Assembly: GCA_934757255.1 (NCBI GenBank)
Contig: CAKVLL010000043.1
Span: forward strand, 1-14,031
Source: an uncultured Candidatus Melainabacteria bacterium
GTDB taxonomy: Bacteria > Cyanobacteriota > Vampirovibrionia > Gastranaerophilales > Gastranaerophilaceae
Reading direction: 5' to 3'
DNA length: 14,031 bases
The notes beneath the pieces are model-generated. The model had not been told where the DNA came from and did no database searches. It saw only the letters and a list, made by a program, of their open reading frames with translations. This document shows, piece by piece, positions 6,923-13,444 of the stretch. Both the position numbers and the translations under genes were made by a program. The stretch's first letter is position 1. The number at the start of each line of letters is the position of its first letter.

Positions 6923-7954
6923 ATGTTTGATAATATAAAATTATTAATTTATTCAAAATCTATAGATAAATGCATTGCAGAAAAAAATTATGATTTAGCC
7001 CTTGAAAAGCTAAATTACCTAATAACACAAGAATATAAACTATCTGAAACATTTCTTAGACGAGGAAAACTTTGCCACAAGTTATTAATGTTAGAAGATG
7101 CATATTCTGATTTTACTTACATAATAACTCATTGTGCAAAAAAAGAATATGCATACTATGAACGTTTAAATCTAAATTTTGAAATTGCTAATTTTTATGA
7201 AGCAGTAATGGATGCTGATAAAATACTAACTTGGGATGAAAACAATTTTAATGTAAAACGAATAAAACTTTTATCTCTTGCATATTTGAATGAAACAGAT
7301 ATCGCAAAATCATACATAACTAATATTTTTGAGAGCAACAAATATAAATCAATTCAATTTTTGTTTAAAGAAGTCGCACAAACCCTTGCAAATGACGAAC
7401 TTTCTAAAGCTCTAAAATTACTGGAATTAATAGAACTGATAGATCCAAATAATCCAATAAAACTTTTAAAAGAAGCGACTATTTATGGGATGGCAAATGA
7501 AATTGAAAAACAAAAAGATATCTTAAAAAAAATCGATTCAGTATTCCCAAAGTATTTCATATCTCATTTTAGATTTTCTGACATGTACAAAGAAAAAGAC
7601 TTAATGGAAATTTATTTTCTTTTGGAACTCAAAATTTTTGACAAACAAAATTTATTTGCATACCCAATGTCTATTTTAGAAGGATATAAAAATTATTTAG
7701 AAGGACATATTATTGATGCTAAAGAAAGCTTTGAAAAAGCAACAAAAATAAATCCTAATAAACCGGAAGCTTATGTTTTGCTTGCTCAAACTCTTCAATT
7801 AATGTCTGGTTATGATAATCCTGAATACAAAAATGAAGCAGAAAAAAATTACAAAACAGCAATGGAAATTTATCGTAAAGATAATCTAAATGATAAAGTA
7901 AACGAAATGCGTAAACAGTTAAAACACTTAAATTCAAGTTTATCAATTATCTAA
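6923..7954 (+). CDS. TPR-repeat protein
   Basis: This 343-residue, highly helical protein has tetratricopeptide-like repeats. Clear examples are near the N-terminus (CIAEKNYDLALEKLNYLI), in the middle (ELSKALKLLELIELIDPNNP) and near the C-terminus (GHIIDAKESFEKATKINPNKPEAYVLLAQTL). An open frame extends upstream to an ATG at 6884 and a TTG at 6875. I chose ATG 6923 because AGGGA (6911-6915) lies seven bases before it and the earlier starts have no SD. No signal peptide or membrane segment is evident, so it is probably cytosolic. TPR arrays mediate protein-protein contacts; the partner is unknown. It lies 70 bases after dnaA in the same direction without a terminator, so cotranscription is likely. 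Confidence 0.82.
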   Translation: MFDNIKLLIYSKSIDKCIAEKNYDLALEKLNYLITQEYKLSETFLRRGKLCHKLLMLEDAYSDFTYIITHCAKKEYAYYERLNLNFEIANFYEAVMDADKILTWDENNFNVKRIKLLSLAYLNETDIAKSYITNIFESNKYKSIQFLFKEVAQTLANDELSKALKLLELIELIDPNNPIKLLKEATIYGMANEIEKQKDILKKIDSVFPKYFISHFRFSDMYKEKDLMEIYFLLELKIFDKQNLFAYPMSILEGYKNYLEGHIIDAKESFEKATKINPNKPEAYVLLAQTLQLMSGYDNPEYKNEAEKNYKTAMEIYRKDNLNDKVNEMRKQLKHLNSSLSII

Positions 7955-7959
7955 TACTT

Positions 7960-7989
7960 TAAACATGTTTATTATATTTATTATATAAT
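7960..7989 (+). promoter_or_regulatory. Promoter with leaderless geometry for the 7996 gene
   Basis: A perfect TATAAT (7984-7989) is followed by exactly six bases and then ATG 7996, so transcription would begin at or next to the A of the start codon. A weak -35 (TAAACA, 7960-7965, 18-base spacer) is present. No SD precedes the ATG. Confidence 0.5.
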
Positions 7990-7995
7990 AACTTT

Positions 7996-8670
7996 ATGGT
8001 TAGATTATTCGATGGTAAAAGTGTAACAAAGGTATCACATCTAATATTTAAGATTTTAAAGATTCAGGAGCTTTTTACAAGGATTATTGAAGTTAATAAT
8101 CCGGACAAAATGCCTTGCATATATGCAATGTGGCATGCGCATCAGTTTTGTGTTCACGGTATTAGACACCGCTCAAAATTGCATGTTTTGGTAAGTCGTT
8201 CTCGCGATGGTGAAATTATTGCAGATGTTGTTGAACGTTGGGGTTTCAAAACCGTCCGAGGATCTAAAGGCAAAAAAGGCGCTGTTGAAGCCACTATGCA
8301 GATGATTTCTATACTAAAATCAGGTGAAAATTGTGCAATGATGGTTGATGGTCCAAAAGGTCCTGCAAAAGTCGTTAAAGACGGCGTAATAAAGATTGCC
8401 AAAATGGCAGGCGTTCCAATTGTGCCTGTTTATTGGTATTCAAAGAATTTTACTTTCGCAAAGTTCCCTTCTTGGGATGAAATGCGTTCTCCAATTTTTG
8501 CAACTAATCTTATAAATCTTTATGGTGAGCCAATTTATGTTCCGCAAGATGGAGATGATAAGGCAGAAGAGGAAGCAAGACAAAAGTTGCAACAAAGTTT
8601 GGAACAATTAGAAAAAGACGCGCCAAAAGCGTTTGATGAGGTATATCAATTCGGATTATGGAAAAAATAA
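7996..8670 (+). CDS. Lysophospholipid acyltransferase-like protein (DUF374 family)
   Basis: This 224-residue protein matches the DUF374/LPLAT-like family. It has MWHAHQ (45-50, the probable catalytic His region), SRSRDGE (67-73), RGSKGKKG (88-95) and VDGPKGP (117-123, corresponding to the acyl-acceptor site of glycerolipid acyltransferases). It lacks an obvious N-terminal transmembrane anchor; it is probably peripheral to the inner membrane and transfers an acyl chain to a lipid or lipid A-like acceptor. Family members occur mainly in diderm bacteria. The substrate cannot be read from sequence. It heads an operon; its last 13 bases overlap the start of the hydrolase gene. It has no SD and appears to be leaderless. 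Confidence 0.85.
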   Translation: MVRLFDGKSVTKVSHLIFKILKIQELFTRIIEVNNPDKMPCIYAMWHAHQFCVHGIRHRSKLHVLVSRSRDGEIIADVVERWGFKTVRGSKGKKGAVEATMQMISILKSGENCAMMVDGPKGPAKVVKDGVIKIAKMAGVPIVPVYWYSKNFTFAKFPSWDEMRSPIFATNLINLYGEPIYVPQDGDDKAEEEARQKLQQSLEQLEKDAPKAFDEVYQFGLWKK

Positions 8671-9473
8671 AACTTCTTGCAATTCAAATGGAATCTGCAA
8701 TCGGGGATGTGGCTTTAAATATTGAAACAGTTAGAAATTTACTAAGAGCAAATTTGGACAAATACGGCAATGTTGATTTAGTATTTTTGCCTGAGTTGTG
8801 GACTGTTGGCTGGGATTGTCCGTCTTTTCCCGCTAGCGCTGAAACTTTAGACGAGTCTAAAGCTGTTAAAATGTTGCAAGAAATTGCTAAAACTTATAAC
8901 GTTAACATCGTCGGAGGAAGTTTTGTAGAAAAACAAGCTGACAAGCTTTATAACACTTGTCCTGTAATAAATCGAAATGGAGAATTAGTTTGTACATATA
9001 ATAAAAATCATCTTTATTCTTATAACGGCGATACTGAAAATCAATATATAACAGTTGGTTCAAATCCTGTTATGGTTGAGCTTGACGGCGTAAAAATCGG
9101 GTTAACAATTTGTTATGACATTCGTTTTCCTGAAATTTATCGAGCATATAGAATATCAGGTGCTGATTTATTGGTAAATATGGCAGCTTGGCCAAAATCA
9201 AGAAAAACTCATTGGGATACATTAACGCGAGCAAGGGCGATTGAAAATCAAACTTTTATGGTTGCGCTTACTCAAACAGGGTTATTAGCTGACGGAGTGG
9301 AAAATCTTGGGCACTCTTTGATTTACGACTTTGAAGGTAAGATTTTGGATGAAATTGAAGAAATTGAAGGCGGAATTTACGCTGAAATAGATTTAAAAGC
9401 AATGTACGATTTTAGAGCAAACTGTCCAAGTATAAACGATATTAAAGACTCGTATGAGGTTATAAAAAAATGA
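8658..9473 (+). CDS. Carbon-nitrogen hydrolase (nitrilase superfamily, omega-amidase-like)
   Basis: This 271-residue cytosolic hydrolase has the complete nitrilase-superfamily triad. Glu46 lies in FLPELW, Lys116 in YNKNHLYS and Cys152 in TICYDIRFPE. The segment VNMAAWPKSRKTHWDTLTRARAIENQ is characteristic of the omega-amidase/YafV-like branch, which hydrolyses omega-amides of alpha-keto acids such as alpha-ketoglutaramate. Other amide substrates are possible, so I give no gene symbol. The start overlaps the acyltransferase gene by 13 bases. The SD is weak, suggesting translational coupling, and the 3' end overlaps the next gene by four bases (ATGA). Confidence 0.88.
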   Translation: MEKIKLLAIQMESAIGDVALNIETVRNLLRANLDKYGNVDLVFLPELWTVGWDCPSFPASAETLDESKAVKMLQEIAKTYNVNIVGGSFVEKQADKLYNTCPVINRNGELVCTYNKNHLYSYNGDTENQYITVGSNPVMVELDGVKIGLTICYDIRFPEIYRAYRISGADLLVNMAAWPKSRKTHWDTLTRARAIENQTFMVALTQTGLLADGVENLGHSLIYDFEGKILDEIEEIEGGIYAEIDLKAMYDFRANCPSINDIKDSYEVIKK

Positions 9474-10801
9474 AAAAAATATTAGCAATATTAATGATGT
9501 TTGCGCTTACTCTCGGAGCGAACGCTAAAACAGCAGTAAAAAGAGATTTCTCAAGCGTAATTAATGAATCAGGGATTGAAAAAAATGCAATATCAATTTC
9601 TATAAAAGATTTGAACAGCGGAAAGCCTGTTTATGAATTGAATGAAAAAATGCTTATGCATCCTGCGTCAGTTCAAAAGCTTTTAACATTGCCTGCTGCA
9701 GTGGACGCTTTAGGTGAAGATTATGAATTTACAACAAAAATTTATAAAAGAAATTCGGACTCTTTTGTCGTAAAGCTTGGTGCTGACCCGTATTTAACAA
9801 GTGATGATTTGAAGAAACTTGTAAATAATGTTAATCTTGAAACTAAGAGAATTTATATTGATGACAGTATTTTAGAGAAAAAAGACTGGGGCGAAGGCTG
9901 GCAATGGGATGATGACATGAACGTTCTTATGCCAAGATTTAATTCCTATAATTTGGATAGAAACTTAATCAAAATAACGGTTATGCCGACAGTAGAAAGC
10001 CAAAGCGCAACAATTATTAATCCGAGCAAATATCCGATTGTTTTCTTTAACCATGTTGTAACAGGTAAAGAAAACAATGTAAAAATTTCCAGAGATAATT
10101 CAGTTTCAGCGAATACTTTACTTCTTGAAGGGACTGTAAATAAGCCTGTAACTTTGTATGTTCCGACAAATAATTTAAAAAGATATTTTAATATCAAATT
10201 AACCAACGCTTTAGGCGATAAAAAAGTTTATTTGAAAGAAAATTTTATAGTTGATAAAGTTTCTGCAAACGATAAAGAATTAGACAAAATAACCCATACT
10301 ATTTCCATTGCAATTGATGATGTTTTAAAAAACAGCAACAATATGGTTTCTGAAACTGTTGCAAAACTTGCAGGCGGGAAAGTTTACAATGACAGAGGAA
10401 CAGATATTTACGGCATCAAAGTCTTTAACAAATACTGTGAAAAACAAAGTTTGGATACTTCTAAAATTCGCTTGACTGACGCTAGCGGTGTTTCTAAAAA
10501 CAATTTAGTTACAACAGATTTTATTTCAGAATATCTAGTAAAAAATAAAGACAGCAAAGTTTTAGAGCACTTGCCAACTCCTGGTCAAGGGACTTTGACA
10601 CACAGAATGTTACCTATAAAAGAAAACTTGAGAGCAAAAACAGGAACTTTATCTGATACAAGTTCGATTGCAGGATTTTTAACAACAAAACACGGTAACA
10701 AATACGCGTTTGCAATAATCATAAACGATACAACCTCCACCATACCTGATATGAAAATGCTGGAAGATTACTTAATTAGAGAAGCATACCTTAGATTATA
10801 A
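9470..10801 (+). CDS. dacB: D-alanyl-D-alanine carboxypeptidase/endopeptidase (PBP4 type)
   Basis: This 443-residue exported peptidoglycan enzyme of the S13 family has a signal peptide MKKILAILMMFALTLGANA with cleavage near residue 19. All three penicillin-binding motifs are present: SVQK (67-70, nucleophile Ser67, in the context HPASVQK), SNN (289-291) and KTG (390-392). The long insertion between the first two motifs (about 100-280) is typical of PBP4. DASGVSKNNLVT (337-348) matches the conserved DGSGLS-type segment. It removes the terminal D-Ala and cleaves cross-links in the periplasm. ATG overlaps the stop of the hydrolase gene (ATGA), and GAGGT (9456-9460) is nine bases before it. The gene ends six bases from the stop of the convergent 11401 gene, with no strong terminator between. 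Confidence 0.93.
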   Translation: MKKILAILMMFALTLGANAKTAVKRDFSSVINESGIEKNAISISIKDLNSGKPVYELNEKMLMHPASVQKLLTLPAAVDALGEDYEFTTKIYKRNSDSFVVKLGADPYLTSDDLKKLVNNVNLETKRIYIDDSILEKKDWGEGWQWDDDMNVLMPRFNSYNLDRNLIKITVMPTVESQSATIINPSKYPIVFFNHVVTGKENNVKISRDNSVSANTLLLEGTVNKPVTLYVPTNNLKRYFNIKLTNALGDKKVYLKENFIVDKVSANDKELDKITHTISIAIDDVLKNSNNMVSETVAKLAGGKVYNDRGTDIYGIKVFNKYCEKQSLDTSKIRLTDASGVSKNNLVTTDFISEYLVKNKDSKVLEHLPTPGQGTLTHRMLPIKENLRAKTGTLSDTSSIAGFLTTKHGNKYAFAIIINDTTSTIPDMKMLEDYLIREAYLRL

Positions 10802-10807
10802 TAACTC

Positions 10808-11401
10808 CTAAATATGAAAATATTTTTTCATTGCCTCATGAATTCTATAATTTATAACAGAAGCGGCTTTTTGAGGAGGGGCAAGTCGTCTAAGAGCGTC
10901 TTCTACTAGTGACATTGCAGCTTGCGAACTTCCCTCTGATATTTCTGTAAGCACATTAATAGAATGTTTAAAAACTTTTGCCATATCATTATCAACAGAG
11001 CAATAATTTTTTGCATCTAAAATACTTTTTGTCATTTTTGCACAAAAATCATAAGCCTTAAGCGTAGGTGTTTCTATTTCTTTAAATACTCCAAACGGCA
11101 ACTTCTTAGACAAAATTGCAAGTTCATCTTCTGAATAAAGCGTATTGCCATTAAGAAACGTACAACTACTTAAAGGAGAACTCGTATGTAAAAACATTAC
11201 TGTATCACCTTGTACGTCAGCTTTTGGAAATAATAAGGAATATTGTTTCAACTCCTTTAAGCTATCCAAATCATTCTGACCTTGATTATTTAATTGCATT
11301 GCTACAAAGGTAAAACGATTATTTTCAAGAGAATTGTCGTATGTAATTAAATTTTTATACCCTTTAAAATTAAATTTTTGTAAATTATTATTTATGTTCA
11401 T
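10808..11401 (-). CDS. Hypothetical protein
   Basis: This 197-residue protein belongs to no family I recognise. It opens with an Asn-rich stretch, MNINNNLQKFNFKGYKNL, and has a mixed central part (about 25-110). The C-terminal third is helical, with EGSSQAAMSLVEDALRRLAPP and a basic/aromatic end, MKKYFHI. No signal peptide or membrane span is seen. The SD is weak (GAG directly before ATG; AGGTG about 14 bases away). A TTTAAT box (plus-strand 11407-11412) lies five bases before ATG, so a leaderless mRNA is possible. It is divergent from the MEMO-AMMECR1 gene and convergent with dacB. Composition matches neighbours, giving no sign of recent transfer. Confidence 0.72.
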   Translation of the reverse strand: MNINNNLQKFNFKGYKNLITYDNSLENNRFTFVAMQLNNQGQNDLDSLKELKQYSLLFPKADVQGDTVMFLHTSSPLSSCTFLNGNTLYSEDELAILSKKLPFGVFKEIETPTLKAYDFCAKMTKSILDAKNYCSVDNDMAKVFKHSINVLTEISEGSSQAAMSLVEDALRRLAPPQKAASVINYRIHEAMKKYFHI

Positions 11402-11429
11402 ACTCTATTAAAACACCTAAAAAAATTTT

Positions 11430-11458
11430 TTGCTATTAAAAATAAATTATTTTATAAT
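11430..11458 (+). promoter_or_regulatory. Promoter with leaderless geometry for the MEMO-AMMECR1 gene
   Basis: TTGCTA (11430-11435, four of six -35 consensus bases), a 17-base spacer and a perfect TATAAT (11453-11458) are followed by exactly six bases and ATG 11465. No SD exists. Transcription would start on the initiation codon. The same TTGCTA read on the other strand (TAGCAA) is 17 bases from the TTTAAT box of the divergent gene. Confidence 0.6.
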
Positions 11459-11464
11459 ATTTTT

Positions 11465-12835
11465 ATGAATAAAAAATCTTCGTTTGCAGGTAGCTTTTAT
11501 CCGGAAAAACCGGAAGAATTAAATAATTTATTAAATTCGTTTAAAGAAAAACAAACTTTTGATTATAAATCAAAAGCAATCATAGTTCCACATGCCGGCT
11601 ATGCATATTCCGGTCATGCTGCAATGGCAGCTTTTCAACATTTAGAGCCAAGTGAAAATATTTTCATAATAGCACCGAGCCACAAGGAAAGTTTTAACAA
11701 TATAGCTTTACCGGAGTATTCATTCTTTGAAACTCCGCTTGGAAATTTGGAAGTCAATAATAAATTGATAGCAGAAATTGCAGAAAAATTCCCAAGTATT
11801 ATTGCAGATGAAATTTTTGAAAACGAACACTCAATTGAAGTTCAGCTGCCTTTTATACAAAATATATTTTTACCGCAAAAACAGAGTGCAGTAGATTTTG
11901 TAAAAAATTTAAAGAAAATCGGTCATAAAATAAGAATTGTGCCTATTTTAGTTGGAAACTGTGATTACAGGCTAATTTCAGATTTAATTTCAACTTATTG
12001 GGAAAATTCTTCTTTCGTAATATCTTCTGATTTAAGCCACTATTATTCTTTACAAGATTGCAGGCAAATTGACACTTACACTGCAACAATTATTGAAACA
12101 GGAAAAATTAAGTTCTTAGAGCCAATTCAAGCTTGTGGGATGATTGGCATAAAAGGACTTGTAGACTTTGCAAACAATAATGATTGTACAATGATTAGAG
12201 CTGAAATGTATTGTTCAGGAGATATAAGTGCAGAAAAAGATAAAGTTGTAGGTTACGGTTCTTGGTTTATGTATACAGATTCAAGAAACGATTTTATTGA
12301 AAAATATTACATAAAATATGTGCTAGCGGCAGCTAGAGCAAGTATTTTGGCATCAATAAATGAAGAAGAGTTTGTTCCGCATAAAATTCCAACGGTTTTG
12401 ACTCAATTTGGTGCGTCTTTTGTGACCTTAAAATTGAATGGTGAACTTAGAGGATGTATCGGTTCAATTTATCCAACCAAACCTTTAATTTTAGATATTA
12501 TTGACAATGCTAAAAATGCTGCATTTCAAGATCCTCGTTTTGAACCACTTGCAATGGATGAATTTGACAAACTCGAAATTTCGGTTTCAATTTTGTCTGC
12601 AATAGAAAAAATAGAATTTAAAGACGAAAGAGATTTGTTATCCAAAATATATCCATATGGAATTATTCTTGTAGAGCGAGATAAACGAGCTGTTTATCTT
12701 CCTATTGTTTGGGAACAATTACCAGATAGAGAGATTTTTTTAAACTCTCTAAAAGAAAAAGCCGGCTTAGAGCCGAACTATTTCTCTAGAACTATAGAAG
12801 CGTACAAGTTTGACGCACTGTATATTGAAGAATAA
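11465..12835 (+). CDS. AmmeMemoRadiSam system protein B-A fusion (MEMO1 + AMMECR1 domains)
   Basis: This 456-residue two-domain protein starts with a MEMO1-like domain (about 1-270). It carries GSFYP (9-13), VPHAGYAYSG (41-50, His43), PSHKE (His73), EHSIEVQLPF (His122), SSDLSHYY (Asp189, His192) and ACGMIG (Cys224). His and Cys residues at these positions bind metal in MEMO1. The AMMECR1 domain follows (about 280-456), with the hallmark LRGCIGSI (328-335) and AFQDPRFEPL (353-362). In many bacteria and archaea these two proteins are encoded with a radical SAM protein (AmrS); the joint reaction is not established. Here A and B are fused in one chain and no radical SAM gene is in the window. The MEMO part has an extra lysine-rich insertion (about 136-155). 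The start has leaderless geometry. The stop abuts the thioredoxin stop. Confidence 0.92.
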   Translation: MNKKSSFAGSFYPEKPEELNNLLNSFKEKQTFDYKSKAIIVPHAGYAYSGHAAMAAFQHLEPSENIFIIAPSHKESFNNIALPEYSFFETPLGNLEVNNKLIAEIAEKFPSIIADEIFENEHSIEVQLPFIQNIFLPQKQSAVDFVKNLKKIGHKIRIVPILVGNCDYRLISDLISTYWENSSFVISSDLSHYYSLQDCRQIDTYTATIIETGKIKFLEPIQACGMIGIKGLVDFANNNDCTMIRAEMYCSGDISAEKDKVVGYGSWFMYTDSRNDFIEKYYIKYVLAAARASILASINEEEFVPHKIPTVLTQFGASFVTLKLNGELRGCIGSIYPTKPLILDIIDNAKNAAFQDPRFEPLAMDEFDKLEISVSILSAIEKIEFKDERDLLSKIYPYGIILVERDKRAVYLPIVWEQLPDREIFLNSLKEKAGLEPNYFSRTIEAYKFDALYIEE

Positions 12836-13153
12836 CTACAAATGTTTTTCAATATTTGTAATTATAGTACTTTTTGGCATCAAACCAACTAAGCGTTCAA
12901 CAACTTCGCCATCTTTAAATACTAAAAGAGTTGGAAGTCCGCTCACTTGGTATTTCTTAGCAGCTTCGATATTTTCGTCGGTATCGATTTTTGTGAATCT
13001 TACGCTGCCATCAATATCGCGTTCAACTTCTTCTAAAATTGGACCTAATTTTCTGCAAGGACCACACCAATTTGCAAAAAAGTCCACAACAGTTACGCCT
13101 TCGTGATTTAGAACTTCCATGTCAAACATATCAGTATTAATTTCTTGAACCAT
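12836..13153 (-). CDS. trxA: Thioredoxin
   Basis: This 105-residue protein is a full-length single-domain thioredoxin. It has the active-site WCGPC (29-33), FFANWCGPC context, the buried-charge region VDFF (23-26), the cis-proline loop GLPT (72-75, Pro74) and a GLMPKS tail region. It reduces protein disulfides in the cytoplasm, recharged by a thioredoxin reductase not seen here. The SD GAGAGG (plus-strand 13159-13164) lies five bases before ATG. Its TAG stop (12836-12838) directly touches the TAA of the convergent gene, leaving no space for a terminator. The leader side carries the palindromic elements at 13190-13313. A weak TATTAT -10 (plus-strand 13176-13181) is the nearest promoter-like sequence. 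Confidence 0.96.
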   Translation of the reverse strand: MVQEINTDMFDMEVLNHEGVTVVDFFANWCGPCRKLGPILEEVERDIDGSVRFTKIDTDENIEAAKKYQVSGLPTLLVFKDGEVVERLVGLMPKSTIITNIEKHL

Positions 13154-13189
13154 AATTACCTCTCTTTAATGGTTAATAATACCCTCAAT

Positions 13190-13220
13190 TGCCTTCGGCA
13201 TCCTCCCTCCAAGTGAGGGA
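13190..13220. repeat. Two small GC-rich hairpins (REP-like)
   Basis: TGCC-TTC-GGCA (13190-13200) and TCCCTC-CAAGT-GAGGGA (13204-13220) are adjacent perfect palindromes, notably more GC-rich than the surroundings. They lie upstream of thioredoxin and may be within its 5' leader. Their composition and form suggest a dispersed intergenic repeat; copy number cannot be judged from one window. Confidence 0.5.
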
Positions 13221-13245
13221 AGTCACCTGTATTTATAGAACGTTT

Positions 13246-13313
13246 TAAGTAGGTTGGGCTTTCAGCCCAACAAACACAAATACTGTCGTTGGGCTGAAAG
13301 CCCAACCTACTTA
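13246..13313. repeat. Perfect 26-bp inverted repeat, nested palindrome (REP/MITE-like)
   Basis: Arms 13246-13271 and 13288-13313 are perfect reverse complements around a 16-base spacer. Each arm itself contains a smaller palindrome, GTTGGGCT-ttc/gaa-AGCCCAAC. The element can therefore fold as one long stem or as two separate hairpins. It is GC-rich in an AT-rich intergenic region and carries no reading frame. Such TTGGGCT/AGCCCAA palindrome pairs resemble REP-type elements mobilised in trans by RAYT transposases. It could also insulate thioredoxin from the divergent exonuclease gene. No T-run follows either arm, so a dedicated terminator is less likely. Confidence 0.8.
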
Positions 13314-13371
13314 TTTTATCGAATTGTAGTGTTCTTTCTTGGAGTATGTGTTATTAAAATTCTCCATCCTT

Positions 13372-13400
13372 TTGTAACTCCATATTACCACATATAATAT
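13372..13400 (+). promoter_or_regulatory. Probable promoter of the exonuclease gene
   Basis: TTGTAA (13372-13377) is followed by TAATAT (13395-13400) at 17 bases, overlapping a perfect TATAAT (13393-13398) at 15 bases. The leader would be about 38-45 bases and includes the SD-like AAGGG (13433-13437). Confidence 0.45.
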
Positions 13401-13444
13401 ATTCATGCTATCATACTGTTAGGGAGAAATAAAAGGGTTTAAAA

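Noticed and set aside
10814..10834. AT-rich hairpin followed by T-run as terminator of dacB
   Set aside because: It is a short A/T-only stem inside the coding region of the convergent gene; too weak to support.
12810..13106. Plus-strand open frame of 98 codons opposite thioredoxin
   Set aside because: It is antisense to a clear trxA, overlaps the end of the fusion gene and has no family character or SD.
13246..13313. Large inverted repeat as a simple bidirectional terminator
   Set aside because: Neither arm is followed by a T-run and it lies between divergent gene starts, where a terminator is not needed.
13182..13313. CRISPR-like repeat cluster
   Set aside because: The palindromes differ from each other and there are no regularly spaced direct repeats.
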